A stretch of DNA of 17,692 nt, taken from CAYVWB01 sp964455395. GTDB taxonomy: Bacteria > Desulfobacterota > Desulfovibrionia > Desulfovibrionales > Desulfovibrionaceae. The notes under the pieces are model-generated. The model was not told the origin of the DNA, searched no databases, and was given only the letters and a program-made list of their open reading frames with translations. The position numbers and the translations under genes are program-made. The first letter of the stretch is position 1. Each line of letters starts with the position of its first letter. Shown here one piece after another: positions 6,251 through 13,535 of the stretch. The stretch covers positions 1-17,692 of the forward strand of contig CAYVWB010000083.1 in assembly GCA_964455395.1 (NCBI GenBank), given 5' to 3'.

Positions 6251-7077
6251 AAAAGCTCGCATTCATCGCAGTGTTGCTGTTCGGCGCGACGCTGGTCTCC
6301 ATTCTGGGAGACTTCCCGAACTGGGGCGACCCCAACTCGCCAGCGTCCACCTATTTGTCACCATACTTTATCGAAAACACGATGACGGACACGGCTGTAC
6401 CGAACATCGTCTCCGCCGTCCTGGCAGACTACCGGAGCTTCGACACGATGTTCGAAACTGCGGTGGTCTTCACTGCCGCCATGGGCTGCTTCTTCCTGCT
6501 GCGGGTGCTGTCATGCGCGCGCATGCCGGACGACAAACTCTACCGCCACCTGGAAAGCGGCGTGACCATCCGCATCACCGGGCCGCAGACCCTGCCGGAG
6601 GGCTCCAGCTTCCGCCGGGTGGAAAGCCCCAGCGCGCGCTACGACATGGTGACCGCCAAAGTGGCGCGGCTCTTCATCCCCTTCATCCAGCTCTTCGGCA
6701 TCTACGTCATCGCGCATGGGCATTACAGCCCCGGCGGCGGTTTCCAAGGCGGCGTCATCCTGGGCGCAGCCTACATCCTCTTCGCCATTTCGCACGACTT
6801 GCGCACGGCTGTCGACCGTTACAACGAAGGCGCCATGATCGCCATGTTGACATGGGGCGTGCTCATCTTCGCCGGCACAGGCTTCGTGGCGCTGCTCATG
6901 GGCGGGGAGTTCCTGAACTACAGCGCGCTGGAGCCGCTCTTCGGGCTGAGCCCGGCGTATACGCGCTCCTTCGCCATTCTCATTGTGGAGATAGGCGTGG
7001 GCATGACAGTCATGGCCACCATGGTGCTGCTGTACAACTTCCTGGTCTCCGGCGGCCGCTGCGAGGAGGGTCTCTAA
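6247..7077 (+). CDS. mrpB: MbhE-MnhB fusion antiporter subunit (Mrp subunit B with N-terminal MbhE domain)
   Basis: This 276-aa protein joins two units that are separate in other systems. Residues 1-95 form an MbhE-like part with a first helix (3-20) and the conserved block IVSAVLADYRSFDTMFETAVVFTA (about 54-77), where DYRxFDTxxE is typical. A hydrophilic linker (96-132) follows. Residues 136-272 form the MnhB/MrpB part with helices and the signature YVIAHGHYSPGGGFQGGVILG (153-173). It begins at TTG. MbhE corresponds to the very C-terminal segment of MrpA; MnhB is the subunit next to it in the antiporter. The next gene starts immediately after its stop (7077/7078). Confidence 0.92.
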   Translation: MKKLAFIAVLLFGATLVSILGDFPNWGDPNSPASTYLSPYFIENTMTDTAVPNIVSAVLADYRSFDTMFETAVVFTAAMGCFFLLRVLSCARMPDDKLYRHLESGVTIRITGPQTLPEGSSFRRVESPSARYDMVTAKVARLFIPFIQLFGIYVIAHGHYSPGGGFQGGVILGAAYILFAISHDLRTAVDRYNEGAMIAMLTWGVLIFAGTGFVALLMGGEFLNYSALEPLFGLSPAYTRSFAILIVEIGVGMTVMATMVLLYNFLVSGGRCEEGL

Positions 7078-7590
7078 ATGGATCTCGTCAGCGATATACT
7101 CGCCAACAAGTACAATTACTTCGGCTTCATGATTCTGATGATGATCGGCCTGTGGGCCATGATCGCCAAGCACAACCTGGCCAAGAAGATTCTCGGCATG
7201 TCCATATTCCAGAGCGCCATCATTCTCTTTTACGTCTCCATTGCCGTGAAAGAGGGCGCCTCCATTCCCATCATCATGTATGACAAAAGCGCCAAGCATG
7301 CGGAAAGCCATGTTCAGAACGCCACCGACGCTGTCCAAGGCGCTACGCATCAGGTGGGCGACATGGCCTACGCCGTGACCAACGCCACTGCTGACGCTGC
7401 AGGCAAGGCGGCGCAATACGCGGTGAATGCGGCGGACTACATCAACCCCTTGACCCACGTCCTGATGCTGACGGCCATCGTCGTCTCCGTGGCGACGCTG
7501 GGCGTGGCGCTGGCCCTCGCGATGAAAGTCTATCGCACATACAACACGTTGAACGAGGACGAGATCCTCGCGCAAATCAGGGAGCAGTGA
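7078..7590 (+). CDS. mrpC: Mrp-type antiporter subunit C (NuoK-like) with an internal insertion
   Basis: This 170-aa protein is about 55 residues longer than normal MrpC (110-120 aa). Helix 1 (about 14-30), helix 2 (LAKKILGMSIFQSAIILFYVSIAV, about 34-57) and helix 3 (PLTHVLMLTAIVVSVATLGVALALAM, 124-149) match the family. LTAIVV in the last helix is diagnostic of NuoK/MrpC. Between helices 2 and 3, residues 70-119 form an extra hydrophilic Ala-rich segment with regular spacing of Ala, Val and polar residues, probably an amphipathic or coiled helix. MrpC forms part of the membrane channel beside MrpA and MrpD. A GGAGGG ribosome site lies just upstream, inside the previous gene's end. Confidence 0.93.
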   Translation: MDLVSDILANKYNYFGFMILMMIGLWAMIAKHNLAKKILGMSIFQSAIILFYVSIAVKEGASIPIIMYDKSAKHAESHVQNATDAVQGATHQVGDMAYAVTNATADAAGKAAQYAVNAADYINPLTHVLMLTAIVVSVATLGVALALAMKVYRTYNTLNEDEILAQIREQ

Positions 7591-7597
7591 GGCGCAC

Positions 7598-9127
7598 ATG
7601 AATCACCTTGCTCAGCAACTTCCCGCGCTGATAGTGGTGGCGCCGCTCTTGTCGGCGTTCGTCGCCACGCTGCTCAGCTGGCGGGGCCGCAACGCCGGCT
7701 TCCATACGGCAGCCATAGCTTTGGCCATCTCCTTGGCGTGCAGCCTCGGCGTGGTCTTCCAGGTGGCGTCCGACGGCCCCATTCTATACCGCATGGCCGG
7801 TTGGGATCCACCCATTGGCATCAGTTACTACGTGGACGGATTGAACGCCCTGGTGCTGGCGATTCTCTCCTTCACGGCGCTGGTGAACCTCATCGGCTCA
7901 CGGCCTTCTGTGAGCACGGAATACGCCGGCAAAGAGGGTTCGTTCTACACGCTCTACCTGTTGGCGGTGACCGGCCACTTGGGTATGGTGATCACCGGCG
8001 ACGCGTTCAACCTCTACGTGTTGCTGGAGATCGCAGCGCTCACGGGGTACGCCCTGCTCGGCTTGGGTCGCAGCTCGCGTTCTGCGCACGCCACATTGAA
8101 CTACTTGTTCATCGGCACCATCGGCGCGTCGTTCTATCTGCTGGGGGTAGGTTTTCTTTACATCCAGACGGGCACACTGAACATCAACGATCTCTCCGGC
8201 TTCGTCGCGCAGCTGGGCGCCACGCCCACCGTGTTGGCGGCGCTGGGTCTCATCGTGGCTGGTGTGCTCATCAAGATGGCCTTCTTCCCTGTGCACAGCT
8301 GGCTGCCCAACGCTTACGGCAACGCCGGCGGAGCTGCTGCGGGGCTCATCGCGCCCATGACCACCAAGGTGATGGTCTACGTGATGCTGCGGATGATGCT
8401 GACCGTGTTCCAACCCGAACTCGTGTACGACCAGGCGCTCATGGACGACGTTCTTGTCGCCTTGGCGTCGGTGGGTATCGTGGTCTGCGGATTCATGGCG
8501 CTCCGATCGCGCAACCTCACACGGATTCTCACGTTCATCCTGCTGGCTGAAGTGGGCTACATGGTGGGCGGCGCGTGGCTGGGCAATCGCATGGGCGTGA
8601 CCGGAGCGACCCTGCACGTCATCAACGACGCCGCCATGACGCTGACCATGTTCATGGCCGCCACAGCCATTCGCTACAAAGTGGGCAAGCTGGACTTCGC
8701 CAACCTGGAGGGTCTTTTCTCCAAGATGCCCTTCACCATGGGCGCCTTCGCCATCGGAGCGGTGGCGATGATCGGCGTGCCCCCCACGTGCGGTTTCTTC
8801 AGCAAGTGGTATCTGATACTGGGAGGCCTGGAAGCCGGCCACTATGAGTTCGTGGCGGCGCTGGTGCTTTCCAGCTTGATGAACGTCATCCTCTTCTTCC
8901 GCATCTTCGAGATCGCATACTTCCTGCCATGGCCGCCCGAACCCGCGCACGGGGACGGCGGCCACCACGGCCACGGCGCGCCCCGGCCCGCCATCGCCAT
9001 GGCGGAAGCGCCGGTCTCCATGGTGGCGCCGCTGCTGTTGTCCGCAGCTGCGCTCGTGGCCCTGGGGTTCGTCACCAACGACCTTGTCACATTCATCGAA
9101 ACCGCCTTGCCGGCGAGCCTGCGGTAG
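7598..9127 (+). CDS. Antiporter-like membrane subunit 1 (NuoN/MrpD family)
   Basis: This 509-aa protein has about 14 membrane segments and belongs to the proton-conducting NuoL/M/N/MrpA/D family. The central glutamate is E144 (LYVLLEIAALTGYAL) and the discontinuous-helix lysine is K226 (VLIKMAFFPVHSWLPNAY, with H233). K257 sits in PMTTKVMVY, and K403 in GFFSKWYL is the late lysine. The usual HALxK lysine is not seen: the segment reads LHVINDAAMTLTMF, with Asp344 and Thr348 at the His and Lys places. A His-rich loop (451-460, HGDGGHHGHG) lies before the last helices. It is 7 bp after mrpC and 6 bp before the next subunit. It probably conducts Na+ or H+ through the membrane arm. Confidence 0.92.
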   Translation: MNHLAQQLPALIVVAPLLSAFVATLLSWRGRNAGFHTAAIALAISLACSLGVVFQVASDGPILYRMAGWDPPIGISYYVDGLNALVLAILSFTALVNLIGSRPSVSTEYAGKEGSFYTLYLLAVTGHLGMVITGDAFNLYVLLEIAALTGYALLGLGRSSRSAHATLNYLFIGTIGASFYLLGVGFLYIQTGTLNINDLSGFVAQLGATPTVLAALGLIVAGVLIKMAFFPVHSWLPNAYGNAGGAAAGLIAPMTTKVMVYVMLRMMLTVFQPELVYDQALMDDVLVALASVGIVVCGFMALRSRNLTRILTFILLAEVGYMVGGAWLGNRMGVTGATLHVINDAAMTLTMFMAATAIRYKVGKLDFANLEGLFSKMPFTMGAFAIGAVAMIGVPPTCGFFSKWYLILGGLEAGHYEFVAALVLSSLMNVILFFRIFEIAYFLPWPPEPAHGDGGHHGHGAPRPAIAMAEAPVSMVAPLLLSAAALVALGFVTNDLVTFIETALPASLR

Positions 9128-9133
9128 ACCGCC

Positions 9134-10630
9134 ATGGACCCAAACATACTCGTATCCTCTGCGCCGCTGTGGGCCGTGCTGGTCTCGCTGCTCGTCACGC
9201 CGGCCATCGCGTCGGCGAAGCGTCCCAACGTGCGCGAAGGCTGGACCTTCGCTGCGGCGTTCGTCAAGTTCGGCATCGTCCTTTCCATGCTGCCCACCGT
9301 GATGGACGGGCAGGAAATAACCTATACGGTGGCCGAGGTGCTGCCGAATGTCCCGCTGGCCTTCCGTGTGGACGCCATGGGCATGCTCTTCGCGCTGATC
9401 TCGTCGTCCTTGTGGATCGTGACCAGCGTGTACTCCATCGGCTACATGCGCGCGGAGCACGAACACAGCCAGACGCGCTACTTCTGCTTCTTCGCCTTGG
9501 CGCTTTCCGCCACCATGGGCGTGGCTTTCGCGGGGAACCTGTTCACGCTGTATCTCTTCTACGAGATGCTCTCCTTCGCGACGTACCCGCTGGTCACGCA
9601 CCACCAGGACAAGGAAGCGAAATCCTCCGGTCGGAAGTATCTCTTCTATATCGTGGGCGCGTCGATCGGTCTGGCGTTGCCGGCCATGCTGATCGTCTAC
9701 CTGGAAACAGGCACGCTGGACTTCACTGCAGCCGGCATCCTGAGCCAGACGCCGGGGATGGAATCCCAAGCTGCGCTGGTGGGCTTGCTGCTGGTGATGT
9801 TCCTCTTCGGCTTCGCCAAAGCGGGGCTCATACCGCTGCACTCGTGGCTGCCTGCCGCCATGGTGGCGCCCACGCCGGTCTCCGCATTGCTGCACGCGGT
9901 GGCGGTGGTCAAAGTGGGCGCGTTCTCGCTCTTCCGAGTGGTGACGATGATCTTCGGGGTGGACTTGCTGACGACGCTCGGTTTGGACGTCGTCATCATG
10001 GCCATCGCGTGTTTCACCATGATCACGGCGTCGCTCATCGCGCTCTCACAAGACGGTCTGAAACGACGACTGGCGTTTTCGACCATTGCGCAGCTGGCGT
10101 ACATCACCTTGGGCGCCGGATTGCTGACCACCAAGGGCCTCACCGGCGGGATGATGCACATCGCCCTGCACGCCTTCGGCAAGATCACCCTCTTCATGTG
10201 CGCCGGCGCCATTTTCGTGGCGACGGGCAAAGGCAAGATCAGCCAGATGGTGGGGCTGGGCCGACGCATGCCCGTGACCATGGCGTGCTTCTTCATCGGC
10301 GCGCTCTCCATCATCGGGTTGCCCCCGGCAGCGGGTTTCATCAGCAAGTGGTATCTGCTGCAGGGGTCGCTGGAAGCGCATGCGCCGGCAGTGCTCATCG
10401 CGCTGCTCGTCAGCTCGTTCCTGAACGCGGCGTACTTCATGCCCATCGTCTATCGTGCGTTCTTCTGCAAACCCGGGGAAAGCATGTTCGAACCCGGCGT
10501 GAAGGAAGCCCCGGCATGCTGCATGTGGCCGCCGGTCATCACCGCGATCATCACCGTGGCGCTGCTCTTCTACCCGCAGCCGTTCCTGATCCTGGCCGAA
10601 ATGATGGCGCGCGCCATCACAGGTCAGTAA
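9134..10630 (+). CDS. Antiporter-like membrane subunit 2 (NuoL/MrpA-MrpD family)
   Basis: This 498-aa polytopic protein keeps every expected channel residue: E144 (TLYLFYEMLSFATYPL), K229 and H236 (FGFAKAGLIPLHSWLPAAMV), H254 and K260 (ALLHAVAVVKVG), H346 and K350 (LHAFGKITLF) and K405 (GFISKWYLL). Of the three antiporter subunits here it is the most canonical. A cysteine-rich loop ACCMWPP lies near residue 460. It probably functions as a cation/proton-conducting module like MrpD or the MrpA N-terminal part. The ribosome site is weak, so translation is likely coupled to the previous gene, whose stop is 6 bp upstream. Confidence 0.93.
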   Translation: MDPNILVSSAPLWAVLVSLLVTPAIASAKRPNVREGWTFAAAFVKFGIVLSMLPTVMDGQEITYTVAEVLPNVPLAFRVDAMGMLFALISSSLWIVTSVYSIGYMRAEHEHSQTRYFCFFALALSATMGVAFAGNLFTLYLFYEMLSFATYPLVTHHQDKEAKSSGRKYLFYIVGASIGLALPAMLIVYLETGTLDFTAAGILSQTPGMESQAALVGLLLVMFLFGFAKAGLIPLHSWLPAAMVAPTPVSALLHAVAVVKVGAFSLFRVVTMIFGVDLLTTLGLDVVIMAIACFTMITASLIALSQDGLKRRLAFSTIAQLAYITLGAGLLTTKGLTGGMMHIALHAFGKITLFMCAGAIFVATGKGKISQMVGLGRRMPVTMACFFIGALSIIGLPPAAGFISKWYLLQGSLEAHAPAVLIALLVSSFLNAAYFMPIVYRAFFCKPGESMFEPGVKEAPACCMWPPVITAIITVALLFYPQPFLILAEMMARAITGQ

Positions 10631-10649
10631 GCTCCCCGGGAGGCGCACT

Positions 10650-10820
10650 ATGACCATGAATCGCCCCGACCCCATTGCACGCGACGACAACGAGGTGCGC
10701 CACACCGGCGACAAAGGCGCAGCCTTCAACCTCACTGTCACCTTCGCCATCACGGCGCTCTACGCCATCGCCGGCGTCGTGTATACGCTGCTCCAATCCG
10801 CCCCCGGCGGCCATCACTAG
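10650..10820 (+). CDS. Small single-TM membrane protein (56 aa) in the antiporter operon
   Basis: This 56-aa frame starts at ATG 10650 with a GGGAGG ribosome site 6 nt upstream (10638-10643) and ends TAG 10818-10820. The first 24 residues are polar (MTMNRPDPIARDDNEVRHTG). Residues 27-48 form one strong membrane helix (FNLTVTFAITALYAIAGVVYTL), and the end is SAPGGHH. The organisation, with 19 bp before it and 11 bp after it, and the strand match the operon, so it is probably a real small accessory subunit. I do not recognise a family. It is short enough to be missed by length-filtered gene finders. Confidence 0.75.
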   Translation: MTMNRPDPIARDDNEVRHTGDKGAAFNLTVTFAITALYAIAGVVYTLLQSAPGGHH

Positions 10821-10831
10821 AGGACAGGACC

Positions 10832-11077
10832 ATGCCAGATCCCTCGTCGATCCTGCAAAAACTCGCGTCAGTGAAGCTCTGGCGCATGATACTCATGGTC
10901 GCGCTGCCGCTCTCCATTCTGGCGCAGCTCGTCGTGGCGAAGAAGCCGCATTTCGCGTTCGAGACGTGGCCCGCTTTCATCGGCGCCTTCTCCTTCGCTG
11001 CTTCGGTAGCGCTCGCGCTCATCGCCCGCTACATCCTGCGCCCGCTGACGCAGCGCCGGGAGGACTACTATGATTGA
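10832..11077 (+). CDS. Small two-TM membrane protein (81 aa) in the antiporter operon
   Basis: This 81-aa protein has membrane helices at about residues 18-36 (WRMILMVALPLSILAQLVV) and 47-67 (PAFIGAFSFAASVALALIA). The N-terminal 17 residues are short and polar, and the charged tail is RYILRPLTQRREDYYD. It overlaps the next antiporter gene by 8 bp (11070-11077), so translation is coupled. It matches none of the canonical Mrp subunits (A to G) that I know. Position between two antiporter subunits suggests an accessory or assembly role in the same complex; the function is unassigned. A GAGGA ribosome site precedes the ATG. Confidence 0.78.
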   Translation: MPDPSSILQKLASVKLWRMILMVALPLSILAQLVVAKKPHFAFETWPAFIGAFSFAASVALALIARYILRPLTQRREDYYD

Positions 11078-12848
11078 GCTCCATCCCGCGATCATCATGA
11101 TGGTGGGCGCGCTGCTCATCCCCATGCTCCGCGAAGGACTCGGCAAGAACCTCTATATGGTCGCCTTGCCGCTGGTCAGCCTCTTCAACATGCTGCACCT
11201 GCCGCACGAGAGCCTCTTCACCCTGTCGTTTCTGGGCTTCGACATCCAGCCCGCGCGGGTGGACAACCTGGCTCTGGTCTTCGCCACCATCTTCCACATC
11301 GCCGCCGCCCTGGGCATGTGTTTTTCCTTCGCGTCGCGTTCCAACGTGGAGCGCACGTTCAGCTTGCTGTACGCAGGCGCTGCGGTGGGTGTCGTCTTTG
11401 CGGGCGACTTCCTGAGTTTCTTCCTGTTCTGGGAAGCGCTTACCGTGGCCGCCGCGGTCATCATCTGGGATCGACGCAGCAAAGCGGCGCAAGGCGCGGG
11501 CTACCGGTACATTCTGGTGCACGCTTTCGGCGGACTGCTGTTGCTGGCTGGCGTGGTGCTGCACATCGTGGATACAGGAAGCATCGCCTTCGAGTATGTG
11601 GGGTTGGGCACCACAGCCAGCTACCTCATCTTCCTGGGCTTCGGGGTGAATGCGGCGTGGCCGCTGCTGCACGCCTGGGTGCCGGACGCCTATCCCGAGG
11701 GCTCCTGGGCGGGCACGGTCTTCCTCTCCGCTTTCACCACCAAGAGCGCGGTGTACGCCTTGGCGCGGGCTTTCCCGGGAGCTGAGCCGCTGATCTGGAT
11801 TGGCGCAGCCATGGCCATCTTCCCCATGTTCTACGGGATGATAGAAAACGACCTTCGTCGCGTCTTGAGCTATTCCATCATCAACAAGGTCGGTTTCATG
11901 ATGGTGGGTGTGGGGGTGGGCTCCCAAGTGGCCATCAACGGCGCGTGCGCCTACGCTTTCGCGCACATCCTTTACAAGAGCCTGCTGTTCATGGCGCTGG
12001 GCGCCGTGCTCTACCGCACCGGCAAGACCAAAGTCACGGAGCTGGGCGGCCTGTACCGCACCATGCCGTGGACCTGCATCTTCTGCATGGTGGGCGCAGC
12101 GGCGTTGGCCGCCTTCCCGCTCACGGTGGGCTTCCCCACCAAAGGGATGATCATGGACGGCGCCGCCGAGGCGCACGAGATGATCATCTGGCTGGCGCTG
12201 CTCTTTTCCTCGGCTGGAGCCATGGTCTACGCCGGCGTCAAAGTGCCGTACTACGCCTTCTTCGCCAAGGACTCGGGCCTGCGGCCAGCCGAAGCCCCCG
12301 CTTCGCAGCTCACAGCCATGGCTGCGGCCGCGCTTCTCTGCGTGGGCCTCGGCGTCTACCCCGAGCCGCTCTACAACCTCCTGCCATATGAAGTGGAATA
12401 CCACGCCTACACCGGCGCGCACGTCCTCAAGCAGATGCAGATACTGCTCTTCGCCGGAGCCGCCTTCCTGCTGCTGGCGCTTTCCGGCTGGTTGCCTGCC
12501 GAACGCAAAGCCATGAATCTGGACGTGGACTGGTTCTACCGGCGCGGGTTCGCCGCCATCTTCCGCGGCCTGGACACAGTGATGAACGGCGTCAACGCCT
12601 GGTGCGACCGCTACATCGTCAACAAAGCCACAGATGCGGTGATGCGCGCCTTCGACAACGCCCCCTTCGACCTGGCGCGCTTCTGCGTGGCGCCAGCCTT
12701 GGCGGTGTTGCCCACGGACGAACGCAAGCAGCGCCTGGAGACACTCCGGCGCACCTTCGACACCTCGTCCACGCCTGTTGGCGTGACTGCGTTCATCGCG
12801 GCCGTGCTCGCCACCGGCCTCATTCTCTACATGCTCGGCGTGGCGTAA
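11070..12848 (+). CDS. Antiporter-like membrane subunit 3 (NuoL/MrpD family) with C-terminal extension
   Basis: This 592-aa protein has about 14-15 membrane segments. The conserved glutamate E122 (FFLFWEALTVAAAV) is present, and K225 (FTTKSAVYA), K303 (HILYKSLLF) and K358 (GFPTKGMI) are visible. In the discontinuous-helix segment FLGFGVNAAWPLLHAWVPDAY the usual Lys is replaced by Asn194 while the His201 position is kept. The C-terminal 85 residues after LDVDWFYRRGF form a hydrophilic stretch with a final helix (about 572-590), like the tail of NuoL-type subunits. It is the last antiporter gene; the missing lysine suggests altered or non-pumping coupling, which is inference. The start lies 8 bp inside the preceding small gene. 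Confidence 0.92.
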   Translation: MIELHPAIIMMVGALLIPMLREGLGKNLYMVALPLVSLFNMLHLPHESLFTLSFLGFDIQPARVDNLALVFATIFHIAAALGMCFSFASRSNVERTFSLLYAGAAVGVVFAGDFLSFFLFWEALTVAAAVIIWDRRSKAAQGAGYRYILVHAFGGLLLLAGVVLHIVDTGSIAFEYVGLGTTASYLIFLGFGVNAAWPLLHAWVPDAYPEGSWAGTVFLSAFTTKSAVYALARAFPGAEPLIWIGAAMAIFPMFYGMIENDLRRVLSYSIINKVGFMMVGVGVGSQVAINGACAYAFAHILYKSLLFMALGAVLYRTGKTKVTELGGLYRTMPWTCIFCMVGAAALAAFPLTVGFPTKGMIMDGAAEAHEMIIWLALLFSSAGAMVYAGVKVPYYAFFAKDSGLRPAEAPASQLTAMAAAALLCVGLGVYPEPLYNLLPYEVEYHAYTGAHVLKQMQILLFAGAAFLLLALSGWLPAERKAMNLDVDWFYRRGFAAIFRGLDTVMNGVNAWCDRYIVNKATDAVMRAFDNAPFDLARFCVAPALAVLPTDERKQRLETLRRTFDTSSTPVGVTAFIAAVLATGLILYMLGVA

Positions 12849-12899
12849 CGCTCCCGCCGCCCTTCACCCATTCGCCAACGCCCCGACGGAGACGCTACG

Positions 12900-13370
12900 A
12901 TGATAACCCTTGACGACCTGCGCATCCCCATCTTCAGCGAGATCGACGACGCCTCCCTGAAAAAACTCCGCGACATCGCCGACGTCAAAGAGTACGAAGA
13001 CGGCGAGGTGGTCTATACCCGTGACGACCCGGCCGAGTACTTCTTCATCGTACTGTCAGGTGAAGCGGTTCTGGAATACAAGCTCAGCGACGAAGTCCAG
13101 GTCATCTTCTCCTCCATCTCGCCGGGCTACTGCTTCGGCTGGACCGCCCTGAGCGACACCCCCCGGCACGCCTCCGCGCGAAACCGGGGCGCAAGCCGCT
13201 ACGTGGTCATTCCCGCCAAAGCCCTGCGCACTCTGCTGGACGAGGACCACGACCTCGGCTATCATGTCTACCGCGCCTTCGCCAAAATCGCTCTGGACCA
13301 ACTCTTCATTCGCACAGACCAGTTCATCAACATGCTCTCGCACCATCCGGACCTGAAAAACGCCCTCTAA
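12900..13370 (+). CDS. Stand-alone cyclic-nucleotide-binding-domain protein
   Basis: This 156-aa protein is a single Crp-type beta-barrel domain. PIFSEIDDASLKKLRDIADV (10-29) is the usual N-terminal helix, GEVVYTRDDPAEYFFIVLSGEAVLEY (35-60) the barrel. The phosphate-binding cassette is FGWTALSDTPRHASARN (79-95). In canonical cAMP sites it reads FGELALL...PRAAT; the ribose-binding Glu is replaced by Trp81, while Arg89 remains. Helices to residue 156 contain no helix-turn-helix, so it is not a transcription factor. It lies 51 bp after the last antiporter gene with a GGAG ribosome site, and before a terminator. It probably modulates the antiporter or binds a different ligand; that is inference. 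Confidence 0.85.
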   Translation: MITLDDLRIPIFSEIDDASLKKLRDIADVKEYEDGEVVYTRDDPAEYFFIVLSGEAVLEYKLSDEVQVIFSSISPGYCFGWTALSDTPRHASARNRGASRYVVIPAKALRTLLDEDHDLGYHVYRAFAKIALDQLFIRTDQFINMLSHHPDLKNAL

Positions 13371-13394
13371 CAGCGTGGGCCAAAACGCCTTTTC

Positions 13395-13432
13395 AGACGC
13401 CCTGTCGCATCCACATGCGGCGGGGCGTCTTT
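13395..13432 (+). terminator. Intrinsic terminator of the antiporter operon
   Basis: A 16-bp stem with a 4-nt loop: AGACGCCC (13395-13402) pairs with GGGCGTCT (13423-13430), and the inner TGTCGCAT pairs with ATGCGGCG with two G-T wobbles around the loop CCAC. A short T-run (TTT) follows. It lies 25 bp after the cyclic-nucleotide-binding gene and separates it from the ligase genes. Confidence 0.75.
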
Positions 13433-13522
13433 CACGTTCCCCCGAAAATGCCCACCCGATGCGCTTGCCCTGGATGGCGCGTCGTGTTCCCCTGCTCCAC
13501 CGAAGACGGAACCCACCCCACC

Positions 13523-13527
13523 AGGAG
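13523..13527 (+). promoter_or_regulatory. Ribosome site deciding a TTG start for the phosphoesterase gene
   Basis: AGGAG is 8 nt from TTG at 13536 and 17 nt from the next in-frame ATG (13545). The TTG start is therefore preferred. Confidence 0.6.
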
Positions 13528-13535
13528 CGAGCACT

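Noticed and set aside
7898..9895. A 665-codon open frame on the minus strand across two antiporter genes
   Set aside because: It is antisense to well-supported antiporter genes and its His/Arg/Gly-rich product is typical of the reverse frame of high-GC coding DNA.
11019..12422. A 467-codon minus-strand frame opposite antiporter subunit 3
   Set aside because: It is a shadow of a well-supported membrane protein gene, and the composition is that of reversed high-GC coding sequence.
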